64,000 bases of DNA. It comes from Dromaius novaehollandiae. Lineage: Eukaryota > Chordata > Aves > Casuariiformes > Dromaiidae. How positions within the stretch are numbered: the stretch's first letter is position 1; each line of letters begins with the position of its first letter. Shown here one piece after another: positions 47,216-58,775 of the stretch. The translations under genes and the position numbers were made by a program. The DNA is taken from assembly GCF_036370855.1 (NCBI RefSeq), contig NC_088111.1, positions 24,959,501 through 25,023,500 of the forward strand, in the 5' to 3' direction. The notes beneath the pieces are model-generated. The model saw only the letters and a list, made by a program, of their open reading frames with translations, had not been told where the DNA came from and ran no database searches.

Positions 47216-48139
47216 TCCTTTCCTTTCCAGGGGCTCATTGTGCTGCCCTTTGGCATGGTGTGCTAGCAATGCCTGCACTCAGAATGGCTGTGGGACCTCC
47301 ACCAGGATCGGCCCCTTGCTCTGCACCTTTCCCTTGAGTCATCCCGGCTCTCCTGGAGTCCTGCATGGTGACAGCGCTCAGTCCTCCCCGAGAAGACCTA
47401 CACTTCACCTTGGGAGCCAGGAACTCACCTGTCAGTGTGAGCCCTGCTCCTGCGCCTCCTCCACCAAGCTGAGGACGCATAGTGCGCTGTGCCCAGGACT
47501 CCCCAGCGGAGCTGGTCGCCTCGGGGGGACCTGCTGCCGGGCCTCTCTTGGTCAGAGGAAGGCTCCCTGTGCCTGCTGGGCCACCTCAGGGGCTACTGCC
47601 ATGCTTTGCCCCACGCCGATGGCAGGGCGTGTGCTGTGGGGGCAGAGACTCGCTGAGCTTTTTTCCCTTTTCTCCTCTGTCAGCGGACTTCAAGCTGAGC
47701 GCTGCCAACCAGCAGCGTGGCCAAATTCAGCCAGAGCCATGCTTGTGAACTGGGCAATGTCTTCTGCCAAGCAGAAAAGCAACCTCTTCCCTCTGCTCCC
47801 CACCTTCCCTGGGCCATGACAACGCATGCCCTGCATGGAGGGGTTGGGTCCTTTCTGAAAAAAGCCCAACTGGACAAGAGCTTGGGGATGTATTTGACAC
47901 AAGGGGCAACAAGCAAAAGCCTCCCCAGGCAATGTCAGAAGCGCCCAGGCAGAGAGGGCAGATTAGAGCTCAGATGGTGCCAGCAGCATTGCCGGGTGCA
48001 GCTGGCTTGTGCTGGCTGCAGGGAAAAAGGCGCCATCGTCCGAAATTCCTCCCTGCTCTGCCGACATCACAGACTAGAAAAGAAAGGGACACTCAGCCAG
48101 TGACAGCAGCGTGGAGTGAGCCAACAGCTGGGCTGCATT

Positions 48140-49060
48140 GCAGGCTGTCCCGATCCAATATCGGGGGGGTTTCGTTACGATCCCAAGGACGAGATTAAGA
48201 CGCTAAAACCAGTCAAATGTCGTACAACCTTTTAACTTTATTTTCCACAAAGTGGGGAGAAAAGGTGGGGAAAGGCGAAGGGGAGACGAAGGGAAGAAGG
48301 GAACAAGGGTAAGGGGAAAGATAAAGTTGGAAAAGGAGAGGAGAAGCTAGCTACCACCACTCCGAGTCCGATGATGTTCTGCCGACTCCGTTCGAATTAC
48401 AGCTCAGGCTGGGTGCCTCCAAAGAGGGACCCTGAACAAAGAAATCCCTGGGCAATTATATTTTCCAGTCTAAGCTCTCCGCCCTTCACGCAGTAGTTTG
48501 GACCAATAGTAATATTTAGGTCTGGGGTCTCCTGCTCCTTATTGGGTCCCTAGGTAGGTTGTTTACCGTTGTGGTTTCTGCTGACAGATGCGTTTTCATT
48601 CTTCGGGTCTTGCCCTTATCTCTCAAAGCCCTGACAATTTATTACTTCCCCAGCAGTGACGGTAGGTGTTATTTCCCAAGGTCCAGACAAAGGGAATATG
48701 ATCTGGACCCCAAGATAGCCCAGACCCCCCCAATCAGCATTGTTTCCGCAGCAAGAGGAGGCCCTGCTCCCCAGGGTCCCGGTGCCCAAGCAGGCCTCAC
48801 TTCAATGCCTTGACATCCTCCCTCCCGGAGCGTGAAGCATGGGAATGCAAACTGCTGGTAACCCCCTTGTCTTTCCTGCCTGCACCAGCTCTGGGGCCCT
48901 TTCTCACTGAACTAGGGAGTGCGGCCTAAGGCTTCAGCAAATTTAGCTACTCATGCTAAGCAAGCTTTATAGAAGTTGTGCTAAGCAGCAGTAATTTATA
49001 GTCCAGGTCCCAAAGTCTCTGCCCGATCGTGGTCTGGTTCGGCGCAGGCTTGGTGTGTCC
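48140..49060 (-). mobile_element. solo LTR of an endogenous retrovirus, copy 1
   Basis: Shares about 600 bp with 58090-58770 in the same orientation. Read on the minus strand it has an inverted CCAAT (ATTGGTCC), a TATA-like AAAATATAATT (plus 48454 onward), AATAAA at 48237-48242 and a CT-rich stretch between, the order U3-R-U5. No gag, pol or env frame is next to it, so it is a solo LTR; exact ends not determined. Confidence 0.65.
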
Positions 49061-49379
49061 TGAATGGTTGCAGGGAGACCATTTCGGGGGTCACAGCAGC
49101 TCAGTCCTGTTCCCGCCGGGAACAGATGGCTTGTTTGGGGTTATGGTTTGCTTGCACCTTATGTACCAAGAAATATTTAAGGCAAAAGTTCACTCATCTG
49201 TCCGCCACACAGGCGATCCACACCAACCTCCCATCTGCCCTGCAGGCAGCCCCGCTCCGGCCCTGGGCTCAGCGCAGATCTCGTGGGAGGGCACCGTCCC
49301 ACAGCCCTGCTCCGACAAGGTGAGCGGGCAGGGCTTCGCCTGGCCCAGGCTGCCTCTCTCAGCCTCTCTTCCTATGACA

Positions 49380-49560
49380 GATGCTGCGGTCCCTTCATCA
49401 TCTTTGTGGCCCTTCACTGCACTTGCTCTGGTAGCTCCATGTCCCTTTTGTCCTGGGGAGCCCAGGACCACACGCAGCACTCCAAGTGTAGAGGGGAGTC
49501 CGTGAAGGCTGTGTACAGAAGATGCCCGGCCTCATCTGGGGATAAATAACACTAATCAAG
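49380..49560 (-). mobile_element. CR1-type LINE fragment (3' part)
   Basis: Plus-strand text 'ttcatcatctttgtggccct' and 'ggtagctccatgtccctttt' followed by 'ctggggagcccaggaccaca' is the reverse of the CR1 segment preceding the ORF2 end. Short, truncated copy. Confidence 0.75.
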
Positions 49561-50145
49561 CATTGGACTGACAGCAGGGCAGGGCCCATCCCCGTGGGCA
49601 GTGTGGGCAAAGAGCCCGCGTGGGCAGGGGTGAGTTGCGCCATGGGCACAGGAGCGGAGCTGGGCTGCCCCATGGGGTCCCTGTGTGTGCCGAGCCCATG
49701 AGATGTCCTTGGCTGGGGCCAGGGCAGAGCCCAGGTGCCCTCGGCCCTTGGGAGCAGAGCGCAAAGGCAAGGCCAGAGGCCAGCTGGCCGTCCTGCGGGA
49801 CGTGGTCCAGGGCTCGTGTCCCCTGCCCCTGCCCTCCGTGTGCTCCTTGGCTGCCTCAGCCCCATCTGTCCTCTGCTCCCACCTGCCCCGCACAGCTTTG
49901 GGTGCTCTGGGTCTGCCCTTCCTCACAGCCCCTGCTGTGGCCGAGTGCCCCCCAGCCCCCCAGCCATCCCCGCTGCCAGGCGCTTCTGATGCGCTCGATG
50001 GCCTCACAGCTCTGTGGCGGCAGCAACCTCACTGTCCCAGCCCTGTCCCATCCCACGGGGGCAGCAGCCACAGAGGGCTGTGTGGGGAGGCCAGGGCAGC
50101 TCCAAAGGCTGCATCCACTCCCAAGCCCTCGGCCCCAGCCCCGCC

Positions 50146-50298
50146 ATGCTGGACGCCATGGGGCTGGCTCAGCACAGCTGGCTCTGCCTGCTCTGGGGCA
50201 GTGGCAGCCTCCTCTGCCTCTGCCCCGGCTTCCTTCTGCTCCTGGCTGCCTGGGCCGCCCTGCGCAGCCAGCGCAGCATCTCTGGCCAACACCGCCAG
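50146..50298 (+). CDS. SPATA31/FAM205-like gene, exon 1 (membrane anchor)
   Basis: Start ATG in a good context (ccgccATG), 51 codons, then donor CGCCAG|GTAGGA. Residues about 11-39 form a hydrophobic segment (LLWGSGSLLCLCPGFLLLLA) followed by basic residues, fitting an N-terminal signal anchor. SPATA31/FAM205 proteins begin with such an exon and are expressed in male germ cells. Assignment rests on the two downstream blocks. Met5 at 50158 is an alternative start. The exon joining this one to 50926 was not identified with confidence. Confidence 0.55.
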
Positions 50299-50925
50299 GT
50301 AGGAAGGAGGCTCTGGGCAGCCCTTCCTGGGGAGCCTGGCCAGCCTGGCCCCATGGCGAGCGACTCCTGCCCTGCAGGAGGCCCCGGCTGGTGGGACCCA
50401 CACGCACCATGGGTCGGGGCCTGGGTCCTGCGGGTTCAGCCGAGGCCACGGTCACAGTGCGGGTGATCCTGTGCCTGCAGGTCTCTCCCTGGAACTGGTG
50501 CGGGGGGAGGCACTCAGAAGCCCAGGACCCAGGCGAGGCTGCACCACCCCAGTGCCGGCTCCTGCTGGGGATGGCGTGCCCACCTGGCTGGGCTCATGGC
50601 CCCAGCATGGAGCTGGGCTCCAGGAGCTGAGTTCACACCGCACACGTTGGGAGGGAGGCTGTTCCCAGGGGGCTTGCCATGGGACAAGCCCTGCTCTGGG
50701 ATCCTGGGACGTGGGGGTGTCTTGTCCATCTCTGCCCTGCTGATTTGTGTGTCCCTGCTGGGGGCTCCCAGCCCTCCCCTACCTCCCGCCATCCTGGGGT
50801 CCCAGCAGCTGCCCCAGGCTGGAGTGCATCCATGCTGGGAGGAACCAGGTCCCAGGACACAGGGCTGTTTGGGGCAGACCCACTCGGCCCTGCTCAAGGT
50901 GCTGTGTCCTCCTGCTGTGTTGCAG

Positions 50926-51070
50926 GTGATGTGCAGCGGATGTCCAGCTGCAGGGGCTGGCTCCTCGCTGCCCACGGCGGGTCCTTGGGCCAGTTCCTCT
51001 GCTACGACCTCAGCTGCGGGCCCTGCAGCGAGGCTGCCCGGGAGAGGCAGCGAGGGCTGCGTGCAGCGCG
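50926..51070 (+). CDS. SPATA31/FAM205-like gene, conserved N-terminal motif exon
   Basis: Acceptor TGCTGTGTTGCAG at 50925. The frame with GAT at 50928 reads RGWLLAAHGGSLGQFLCYDL followed by SCGPCSEAARERQRGLRAAR. This fits the family pattern GWLPxEGSVRxLLCxDPxCxxCNxxAxEIQxLL, including both Cys of C-x2-C. It requires one carried-over base from the previous exon (phase 1). The 3' boundary is uncertain because no strong donor follows; the frame stays open to 51371. Confidence 0.6.
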
Positions 51071-51216
51071 ACAAAGCCCCTGGGCCTCTAACAGTCCAGG
51101 GTTGCCTTCCTCAGTGGGCTCCAGCCTTGAGCTGGGGTGCAGTGTGCCGAGGACACTCCTTCCCCAGCATGGGGGGCTGCTCAGTCTTGCCCCAGCCCCC
51201 CACCCCCCGACCTCAG

Positions 51217-51691
51217 GCTTCACAGCTGGGCCAAGGAGCTGGAAGACACAATTCGATCACTGCCCAAGAGAGACGTCAGCTGCGAGGCTGGATTGCCTGC
51301 CACCCCAGGGTCGCGCTCGGTGGATGGTGGTAGCAGCCAGCCTGCTGGTGCTGACCCTCACCCCATGTTGAGGCTGGAGCTGGAACAGGGTTGTGGGAGG
51401 AGGTTGCGGATGCACACCATAAGGAAGTGTGTAGAGACCCATCTGGGAAGCTTCCCCGCTGTGGTGCAGAGATCCCATGAGGTGTCCATCCACAGGCTGG
51501 TGCCCCCCACGTCCCTTGCCCTGCTGCACTCCGGCACAGTGCCTGTCTGCTTCCACATGACGGAGGCCCTGTTCCTGCCGGGGGAGGCCCTGGAGCTTCA
51601 TGTCTGGGCAAAGAGGCTGCACCACCAATGGGACTTGTCCAGGAAGTCCCTGGGAGCGCATGTGCCCCAGGCACTGGTGTCAGCCCTCTGA
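51217..51691 (+). CDS. SPATA31/FAM205-like gene, 3' coding exon
   Basis: Acceptor CCCCCGACCTCAG, then an open frame to TGA at 51689-51691. Two family-type repeats are visible: RRLRMHTIRKCVETHLGSFP with VVQRS, and ALELHVWAKRLHHQWDLSRK. Both resemble the SPATA31 motif 'LExHIxxKxLQHxWGLPxRVxxSL'. The protein is far shorter than mammalian SPATA31 (over 1,000 residues), so this is a compact bird form or a truncated copy. The frame differs from the 50926 exon, so an intron (or a frameshift) must lie between. Confidence 0.6.
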
Positions 51692-52167
51692 CAGCACTGT
51701 GCAGACACCCACATCCAGCACCTCCCTTGACAGTCACCGTGCCATTCCCAGGCCACCCAGCACCACATGGAGCCACAGCCTGACCGCTTCCCTCTGGAGA
51801 AGGACCAGATCAGCAGCTGCAAAAGAAAGACATACCACGAGGTCTGGCTTGGCATGCCTCCTGGCCTGGTGCAAGAGTCCCAGAGAGCAGAGCCCAGCAT
51901 GTGATCACCCACATCCCATCCACATTCTTACTAAATCCTATTTCTAGCTCTTTTTTGCATGGCCGCATTCCCTCTTCTGCACAGCATGTGTGAGCTGCTG
52001 GCAACCCTCAAGCTGGTCGAGGTAGCGAGGAGGCTGGGGTGGCTGCAGGAGGGTTTTGCTCCAGTATCACCCCACAAAGCTGGGATCAGGCTCCTGTGCT
52101 GTGGGTGTTTCTCTGGAGCACACATGGCTCTGGGGGTAAAGAAAGGCCAACAGCATCTCTGGGTTGA

Positions 52168-52560
52168 GTGGAAATGCCTGCTGAGGCTCTGGGCTCACCA
52201 TGGACTGGCGGAGTGATGCTGAGCAACTCAAGAGGCTCACAGAGGGCCTGGGGTCCTGGGGGGCCAATGCAGGACCCTGGGGGCACCAGGACTCACCCAC
52301 GGCATGTGTTGTGGCATGCGGAGAACAAAGGGTCTCTCTGCGGTGGGGCACAGCCACGAACCTCCTCTCCCAGCAACTTTCCCAGTGCTAGTTACGGCCC
52401 GAATTTGTGTCCTGATTGTGCCAAGCCTCAGCTTGGATTCACGGTTGATCTGTTCACATATACCGCGGCTTCTCCACAGCTCAATTTCACCTCACTGAGT
52501 CTTGGGATGGAGCATCCTCATGACCGAGTGGCTTCCCATTGCCTCACCCCACAGATGTGA
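52168..52560 (+). other. conserved 3' part of the SPATA31-like transcript
   Basis: Open in one frame for 130 codons. Its last ~90 residues align in frame with the minus strand at 59116-59400: here TAASPQLNFTSLSLGMEHPH, there PEASLQLHITSLSTGMEHPC. It follows the stop at 51691, so it is either 3' untranslated sequence or a further exon. Confidence 0.45.
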
Positions 52561-52714
52561 CATGGAGGGATACAGGGGAGGGGGACAGAGGCAGTGGGGT
52601 GGTACCCAAGGGACCACAAGGGGCCTGAGACAGAGAGCAGGAAGCTCTCACCCCATGGGGTCCTTCCTCCCCACCCGTGCTGAGCCTGACCTGTACTGGA
52701 GCCAGGAAGGACAA

Positions 52715-52720
52715 AATAAA
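52715..52720 (+). terminator. poly(A) signal AATAAA
   Basis: AATAAA inside 'gacaaaataaacatcagc'. The paralogous position on the minus strand at about 58985-58995 reads AAAATAATCATC, so the signal is altered in that copy. Confidence 0.6.
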
Positions 52721-53224
52721 CATCAGCATCACCTAAACTGCCCTCCTGAGAGTGTAAAATCGGGAGTAAGGCAGAGGGGCCTTAATAATGTCATCCCAAT
52801 CATGTGGTGGGCAAACCCACCACCATCCTCCTCCTACTGATGAAGAAACTGGGACCTTCAGCCAACTCTTACCCACCCCACCCCAGCCTGGGCAGACTGG
52901 AGCTGAGAAGAGGTAGCCCCTGCACAAGACATGTAGGTATATTAATGAGACTTTGCCTTTAATAAGATTCTTTATTTGAGTTTTTCCACATTAATTTGAG
53001 ATGGACTAATTATAATGCTCTAATTGGATGGTTACTCATGTGATGACAGCAACAGCAAGTCCTTGGCTTGGCCCCTAAAGGGTGCTCCCTTGGGGTACAA
53101 GCATGTTTCCTCCTGCCATCACAAGCCTTTGAGCATGATCAGTCAGTGCAGGATGTGGGCAGCCCCTGTTTGGGATCCTGGGGTGTTTCAGGGTCCTGTC
53201 AGCATCTGCCTTAGCAACCCCAGG

Positions 53225-53990
53225 TGAGATCTCCCCCCTTTCCTGAGGGCTGAGAATTCCCCTCCATCCCTTCTGCCCCTCTGCATCCCCCACACCTCTC
53301 CATCCCTGCCTGCCTGCCGGTCCCTGCCTCCAGCTCTCACTCAAGCTCTTCTTCATCTCTCTCTCTCCCCATGTGTTCATCCCTTCCCCCTCCATCACCC
53401 ACCTCCATGCCTCTTCACCTTCCTCCATCCTGCTGTCTGTGCATCCTTCCTGTCTGCCCTCCATCCCTCTTTTCCTCTCTTCCACTCTCCATCCCTCTGT
53501 CTGGCCCTCCATCCATCTCTTGGGCGTTCCATACTTCTGTATCTCTTTCACACCCTCTGTCCAGCTCCCCCTCCTCTATTCCTCTCTCTGTTTTTCTGTC
53601 CACACTTACATCCCTCTTTTCTACCCTTCTGCTCCCCATTTCTCTGCCCAGCCCTCTGGCCCTCTCTTTCTGACCCTCTGTCCTTCTCTCAGTCTTTCAC
53701 CTTTTGCAGCCATCTGTCTGCTTCTCCATGCCTCTCTTTCCTCTTTTCTCTCTCTGTCCAACTCCCCCTCCATCTTGTCCTCTCTCTGTTCCTCTGTCCA
53801 CCTCTACATCCCTCTTTTCCTCTCTTCTGCTCCCCATTCTCTGCCCAGTCCTCCATCCCTCCTTCTATCCCTCTGCTCAGCTCCCTATCTTTTTGTCTGG
53901 GTCTCCATCCTTCCCTTTCTTTCTCCAGCTCTCCTTCCAGCTCTCTATCCCTATCTCTCTCTCCCCATCCCTCTGTCTGGCTCTGGCAGT
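53225..53990 (+). repeat. pyrimidine-rich degenerate tandem repeat
   Basis: About 750 bp built from variants of 'ccatccctctgtctggctct' and 'cctctcttcc'. Open frames here are compositional. Confidence 0.9.
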
Positions 53991-55145
53991 CCCTGGCAGC
54001 ACAGAGCAGAGATCCTGGGGAGGGGCTGGGGGTGCTGGCTTACAGCTGGGCTGCTGATGTGTTGGAGCTGATCCCAGGGCACTCGCCCACCTGGGCTGGG
54101 TTGGAGGAAGAGTCTGGGCAGGATGATTGGTGCCAGATTGTTCTTCATCACCCACAAAGATATACCATGGCTCTTTCTTTCTCTTCCTCTTGTAAAGCAA
54201 AGAGCCAGATGTCTAATTTGGAGTAACATTACATGAATAACACACAATCAACCTGCGCCTGTAACCAAGCAGTACCTGAGATGTCCTACTCTAGGGCATT
54301 ATTTTCAATGACATATTTACATGGTAATTTAAAACATTCAGCAGAACTACAAGTACATTTTAGAAAAGAAAGTCTCAAGTAAAAAAACTTTTTTTAAGTT
54401 TGTTTCACAGGAAAATCTTGAACAAAAATCTGAAGAACCATTTATGACTGGTTTTGATGGTAATTTTAATGCTTGGATAATATATTTTGAATTTTAATGG
54501 TTAGAATTGTTTTGATGATGTTTATCTGTTGGTTTTGATGCTAAGTTGTGGGGTTTGATGGTAAGTTTAGTCTGAGCATTGAAGGCTTCTGTCGGTAAGC
54601 TCTGCATCTGAAAGACAGAGAGGAAGCGATGTCATTCCCTGTCATGATACTCAGCATAAAACTATCTGGCTGAGGGTTTGATTTCTAAACAGCAAAGGCT
54701 TGAACCTCCAAACAGCTTGATCTGCTCTGAGGCTACAGGAACAAACTCGCTCGAGAGGGAGGCTTCCAAAACCCTTACATGAAAGCTGACTGTATTCCAG
54801 TTTTCTGCTAAGAGTGGTGTACTGTACAGAGGATTAGGATAAAACTACCTGCTTTAATAGCACATGGTAGACCTTAGCTAAGTGAAATCTGGTGGAAGTT
54901 TCACCTAGAGGTTTAGCATGATGGTACCCTTTTTTTACCAATGATTTTCCAGTCAAGCTGAAGAAAAGGAAAGACATGAGAAACACTCAATAATCATGGA
55001 AAAACTGCTGATTATGCTGTAATCCTTGCTTATTTGTAATTCTTCTCTCAATGTTTATCTTTGGACTTCTTTTCCTTCTTGACTTTATTTTTTTTCATTT
55101 TTGATCACCTGAAAGCTCTTTCTCTATCTCTCTGTGCTTTTTTTT
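53990..55145. other. AT-rich DNA, no gene recognised
   Basis: Includes a stretch near 54440-54590 with repeated 'ttttgatg' words. No supported coding frame. Confidence 0.35.
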
Positions 55146-55883
55146 CTATTTTGGCTTCACTCCCCTCTGCACAGGTATGCTTTCTTTTTCTGTTTCTTTG
55201 TCAGTCATTTTTCTGGGAACAGCCCTCAGAGTTTGAATGAACCCACACAGGTGGAAGTACCTGGCTTTCATGAGAAGATTTTTCAGATTGCTGCTGAGGC
55301 ACCGAACAATGATGTGAGGCTGCTCTGTGGCTGCTGAAGTGGTGCACATCCTCTCTAGAGAGTGGATGGTGAAGCCCTCTGCTTTTGTAAGAATCCTTAC
55401 AAGACCCGTTGCTGTAAGTGTGACTTGATTTGTCAAAGTCCTTATCACAATCAGACAACTCTCTGCCACCTGTCATTGCAGAAGAGGAATGGTAATCATT
55501 GTAGCATCTGCACTGTTCCCATCTCCATGGTTCACCTTGACAGGATCTTTCTCTGCTCCAAGCTCGCTCTCTTTTGGAATGAGTACAGCAATTCCTGTCT
55601 TGTTCTGTTCTTCTTCTCTTTCAGGATCTGAAAACAGGACATTTTCCAAAGCTTCTGCCATTATCAGGGATGTTTCTTTCGTTATCAGAAGATCTATACA
55701 TGCTTTCATTTCAATAAACCTGCTCATGGCAATTTTGCTTCTTTGTTTCCACCACGCAAGAGCACCCCTCCTGTGAGAACGACCATCTGTTCTGCTTCCA
55801 TTTTGCTTGTCTTGCTCTCCAGAGACAGTGTTCTCTCTTCCTTCTGTAGTGCTCTTTGTGAGTTTTTCTACAGTGTTTTTTTC
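55146..55883 (-). pseudogene. relic of a large coding exon, 3' part
   Basis: One frame of about 245 codons broken only by TGA at 55473-55475. It runs VEKLTKSTTEGRENTVSGEQ, then IEMKACIDLLITKETSLIMA, then an acidic segment, then after the TGA AESCLIVIRTLTNQVTLTAT. A second frame over 55201-55476 is also open and Ser/His-rich. Together with 55918-56480 it looks like the remains of one exon of about 1.3 kb. Family not recognised. Confidence 0.45.
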
Positions 55884-55917
55884 TTATCTGTATAGTTATT
55901 TTGTAATTATCTACTTC

Positions 55918-56480
55918 TCAGATAACTAGATAGATAACTAGATAATTGAGGACTATTATGTACTTCTTATCTACGTAGCTATTAGAAATGTCCTTTGTAT
56001 CTTGGCATGTATCATCTGTGGTATCCAGAGACACAAGATTTTTAGAAGTATGTTCAATGTCATAGAGGAATTTTGCCCTAATATCTCTTCAGTCTCTGAT
56101 GTACAAAAGGTTATCTTTCAAAATAAGTCCAGTTTCTTCTGATCTTCTAGGTTTGCCTTTGTCCCCACTGCCTTCAAACTCACACTGCCCAAGCAATTCA
56201 TCCTCAGTGTCCAAGGATCATTTCCTGACCTTGTGCTGACCATTGGTATTGGGATGCACATTACCAGCTTTTATTATAAGACCTTCAGCAACTTCTTTGT
56301 TGGTGGAAATTGTTTCAGAATCTGACTGGATAAAAAGACTCTCAAGATCACAGCTCAAGGTGGTAGGAACTCTTCTGGATTCTTCACAGACAAGCAGTGC
56401 TTCCATCACTACAGTTTCCATAAGAGCATCAGTCTCAGAATATTTTTGAGGTCCAGAGAATATGCACAAAACAAAAGTGC
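55918..56480 (-). pseudogene. relic of a large coding exon, 5' part
   Basis: A pyrimidine-rich acceptor (TTCTTTCCTCTTTTTCACTTC...GAAG) precedes a frame of 187 codons interrupted by TGA at 56218-56220 and 56089-56091. Readable parts include ETDALMETVVMEALLVCEES, SETISTNKEVAEGLIIKAGN, SLDTEDELLGQCEFEGSGDK and RDIRAKFLYDIEHTSKN. It ends in a TATC-rich stretch where the frame changes. The intact acceptor means it was not copied from mRNA. Confidence 0.45.
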
Positions 56481-57445
56481 CTTCACATTCAGTGAAGTGA
56501 AAAAGAGGAAAGAAGAATGCAGAAAGTATAGACAGTATGACAAAATGAAGAGAAAAAAATCTATGTAGAAGCCCAAGTTTTCAGTGAGGCATCATCCACA
56601 TGTTTTTAATATCCAATTAATACGTTGCAGTGCTGATTGCTAGTTCTGTTCATAACACTATGTGCAGTGTGGAATTCTCTCAACTGATTTAAATCTTCCC
56701 ATTAAATAGTGTCAGTAGAGAGATAAACCCGTGCTAACCTCATATAAAATCTTACTTTAATCAAAGCATACTTATTTTACCTTATTTCCTTGGACAAACT
56801 GTTAAATAGGCTGCCTGTGAGGGATTATAAGATTCTCTCTTGAGTGACTGGAGGCAAAGCTATAGGCATCTGTAATTAAATTATACAAGGTAACAGGTAG
56901 GAAGGTACTGTTGGGAGTAGAAAACCACTGTTTGCAAAATTTCTACATTAGGTGTTAAATATGGAAATTTACACTCCCCCTTCCCAAAACGGAGTTCATG
57001 AAGATCTCGTGTATTATTATCTCAGCTAAGCTTTTCTAAAGTTGATAAGTTCTAATATATTAGCTGTGTTCTGTAAATTCTAATTGGTTAATGACACAAA
57101 GAGCTACAGTGAAATGTGTGCTGTGTATTTTCTCAGTACTTCGCCTGGATTAGGAACATGATAATAATCCTGAATACTGAATACATCATTGGTGAGAAAT
57201 TTTAGATGCAACCAACACAGCTCCCTCTTCCCAGCAATCCATTTTTTTTAGAAAAGAAAATCTCAGAAGCTTTAGAAGGTTGGATGTGGCAAGTGGAATC
57301 ATGAAGTTTTACTCCATTTTTTTTTAGATTCATTATCTAAGCTAATAGCACCATGGAGTGACTCAGTTTTGGGCTACTCAGGCTGGGATCTTTCTTCTTC
57401 AGAACTCTGACAGGAAAAATGGGAAATCTTCCACACATGGACTAC

Positions 57446-57705
57446 CTTCCAAAACACAATTCCATTTGAAGGTATTGCATTGCATTTCCTTTCTGCTGAG
57501 CTCTTTGAGTCCTTCTCATTTTTTTCTGAAGATGCTGCACCATAAGGGACCATATTATAAGAAAGGAGTTTGGGATTTCCAGCCACTGCTGGCTCAACAA
57601 GAATTTCATCAGCAACTTCTTGTTTGGAGATGTTAGTAGCAATTGACATGGTGGATGCCTTTGAGCTAGACTCTGCTGCAGAAGAGTTTGCAACTGTGTG
57701 TCACA
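57446..57705 (-). pseudogene. coding-like exon with donor, same locus as the relic
   Basis: Open minus-strand frame of about 85 codons ending at donor TTTTGGAAG|GTAGTC. Contains ATNISKQEVADEILVEPAVA, which resembles STNKEVAEGLIIKAG in the downstream relic, suggesting an internally repetitive acidic protein. Probably an upstream exon of the same gene; its 5' end lies against the LTR. Confidence 0.4.
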
Positions 57706-57734
57706 GCCTGAAAGGAGTTGTTTAGGACGACTTC

Positions 57735-58775
57735 CCTCTCCTTGGGACCAATGACCAAGTTTGTGATGCTCTTGGACTGAATTAAGGTGAAATGATGCCA
57801 GCCAACCAGTTTTATAATTTATTAATACAAAAGACAAGGCATGTGGCTAAATATGATAACTTGATGATGACTACTTTAACTAGATAAACAAGTCCCGTGC
57901 CACACGATTTGAACAGATCTTATAAACATTCATCAAAAGAGAGGAAGGAGAGAGACAGAGACAGAGAAAGAAAGAGATATCACCACCCGTGGATCCAGTG
58001 GTGTCCCGTTGGTCCTCTTCACCCTGGGTGTCTTGGAAAAGTTCAGGGCCAAATCAAGGCAAATTAAATAAATAAATTGTAATGACGTGCACGCAGTAAT
58101 TGCAACTCGAGCTGGGTGCTTCCAAAGAGGGACCCCAAACAAAGAAATCCCTGGGCAATTATACTTTCCAGTCTAAGCTCTCCACTCCTCACGCGGTAAT
58201 TCAGACCAATAGTAATATTCAGGTCTGGGGTCTCCAGCTCCCTATTGGGTCTCATCAGTGTCCCTAGGCAGGCTGTTTACTGTTGTGGTTTCTCCTGACA
58301 GATGTGTCTTCATTCTTCAGGTCCCACCCTTGTCTCTCAAGCAGAGAGTCTCTCCCCAGCAGTGACAGTAGGTGTTATCTCCCAAGGTCCTGACAAGGGG
58401 GAGATAGTCCAGACCCCCCACCCCCCAGTTAACACTGTTTCAGCAGTGAGAGTAGGCTTTGTTTCCCAGGGTCCTGGCACCCAAGCAGGCCTCACTTCAA
58501 AGCCTTAACAGCCTCCCTCCTGGAGTGTGAAGCACAGGAATGCAGACTGCTTGTAACTCCCTTATCTTTCCAGCCTGCATCAGCTCTGGGGCTCTTTCTG
58601 ACTGAACTAGGAGTGTGGCCTAAGGCTTCAGAAAATTTAGCTACTCGTGCTAAGCAAGTTTTATGTAAGTGGCTACCTCTAGACAGCTTCAGTTCAATGA
58701 TTTACAGTTCAAGTCCCAAGGTCTTCAGTTAAGGATACATGGACCTGCAATTCTTTTGCCAGATTGGCATTACAT
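57735..58775 (-). mobile_element. solo LTR of an endogenous retrovirus, copy 2
   Basis: Same family and orientation as 48140-49060. Shared text includes 'caaagaaatccctgggcaat', 'agaccaatagtaatattcag' and 'ggcacccaagcaggcctcac'. AATAAA on the minus strand at 57828-57833 and a TATA-like site near 58160. No retroviral genes beside it. Copies differ by many substitutions and indels. Confidence 0.65.

Noticed and set aside
49620-50630. A 336-codon open frame on the plus strand overlapping the SPATA31-like exon 1
   Set aside because: Runs in a different frame from the membrane exon and through its intron; GC-driven.
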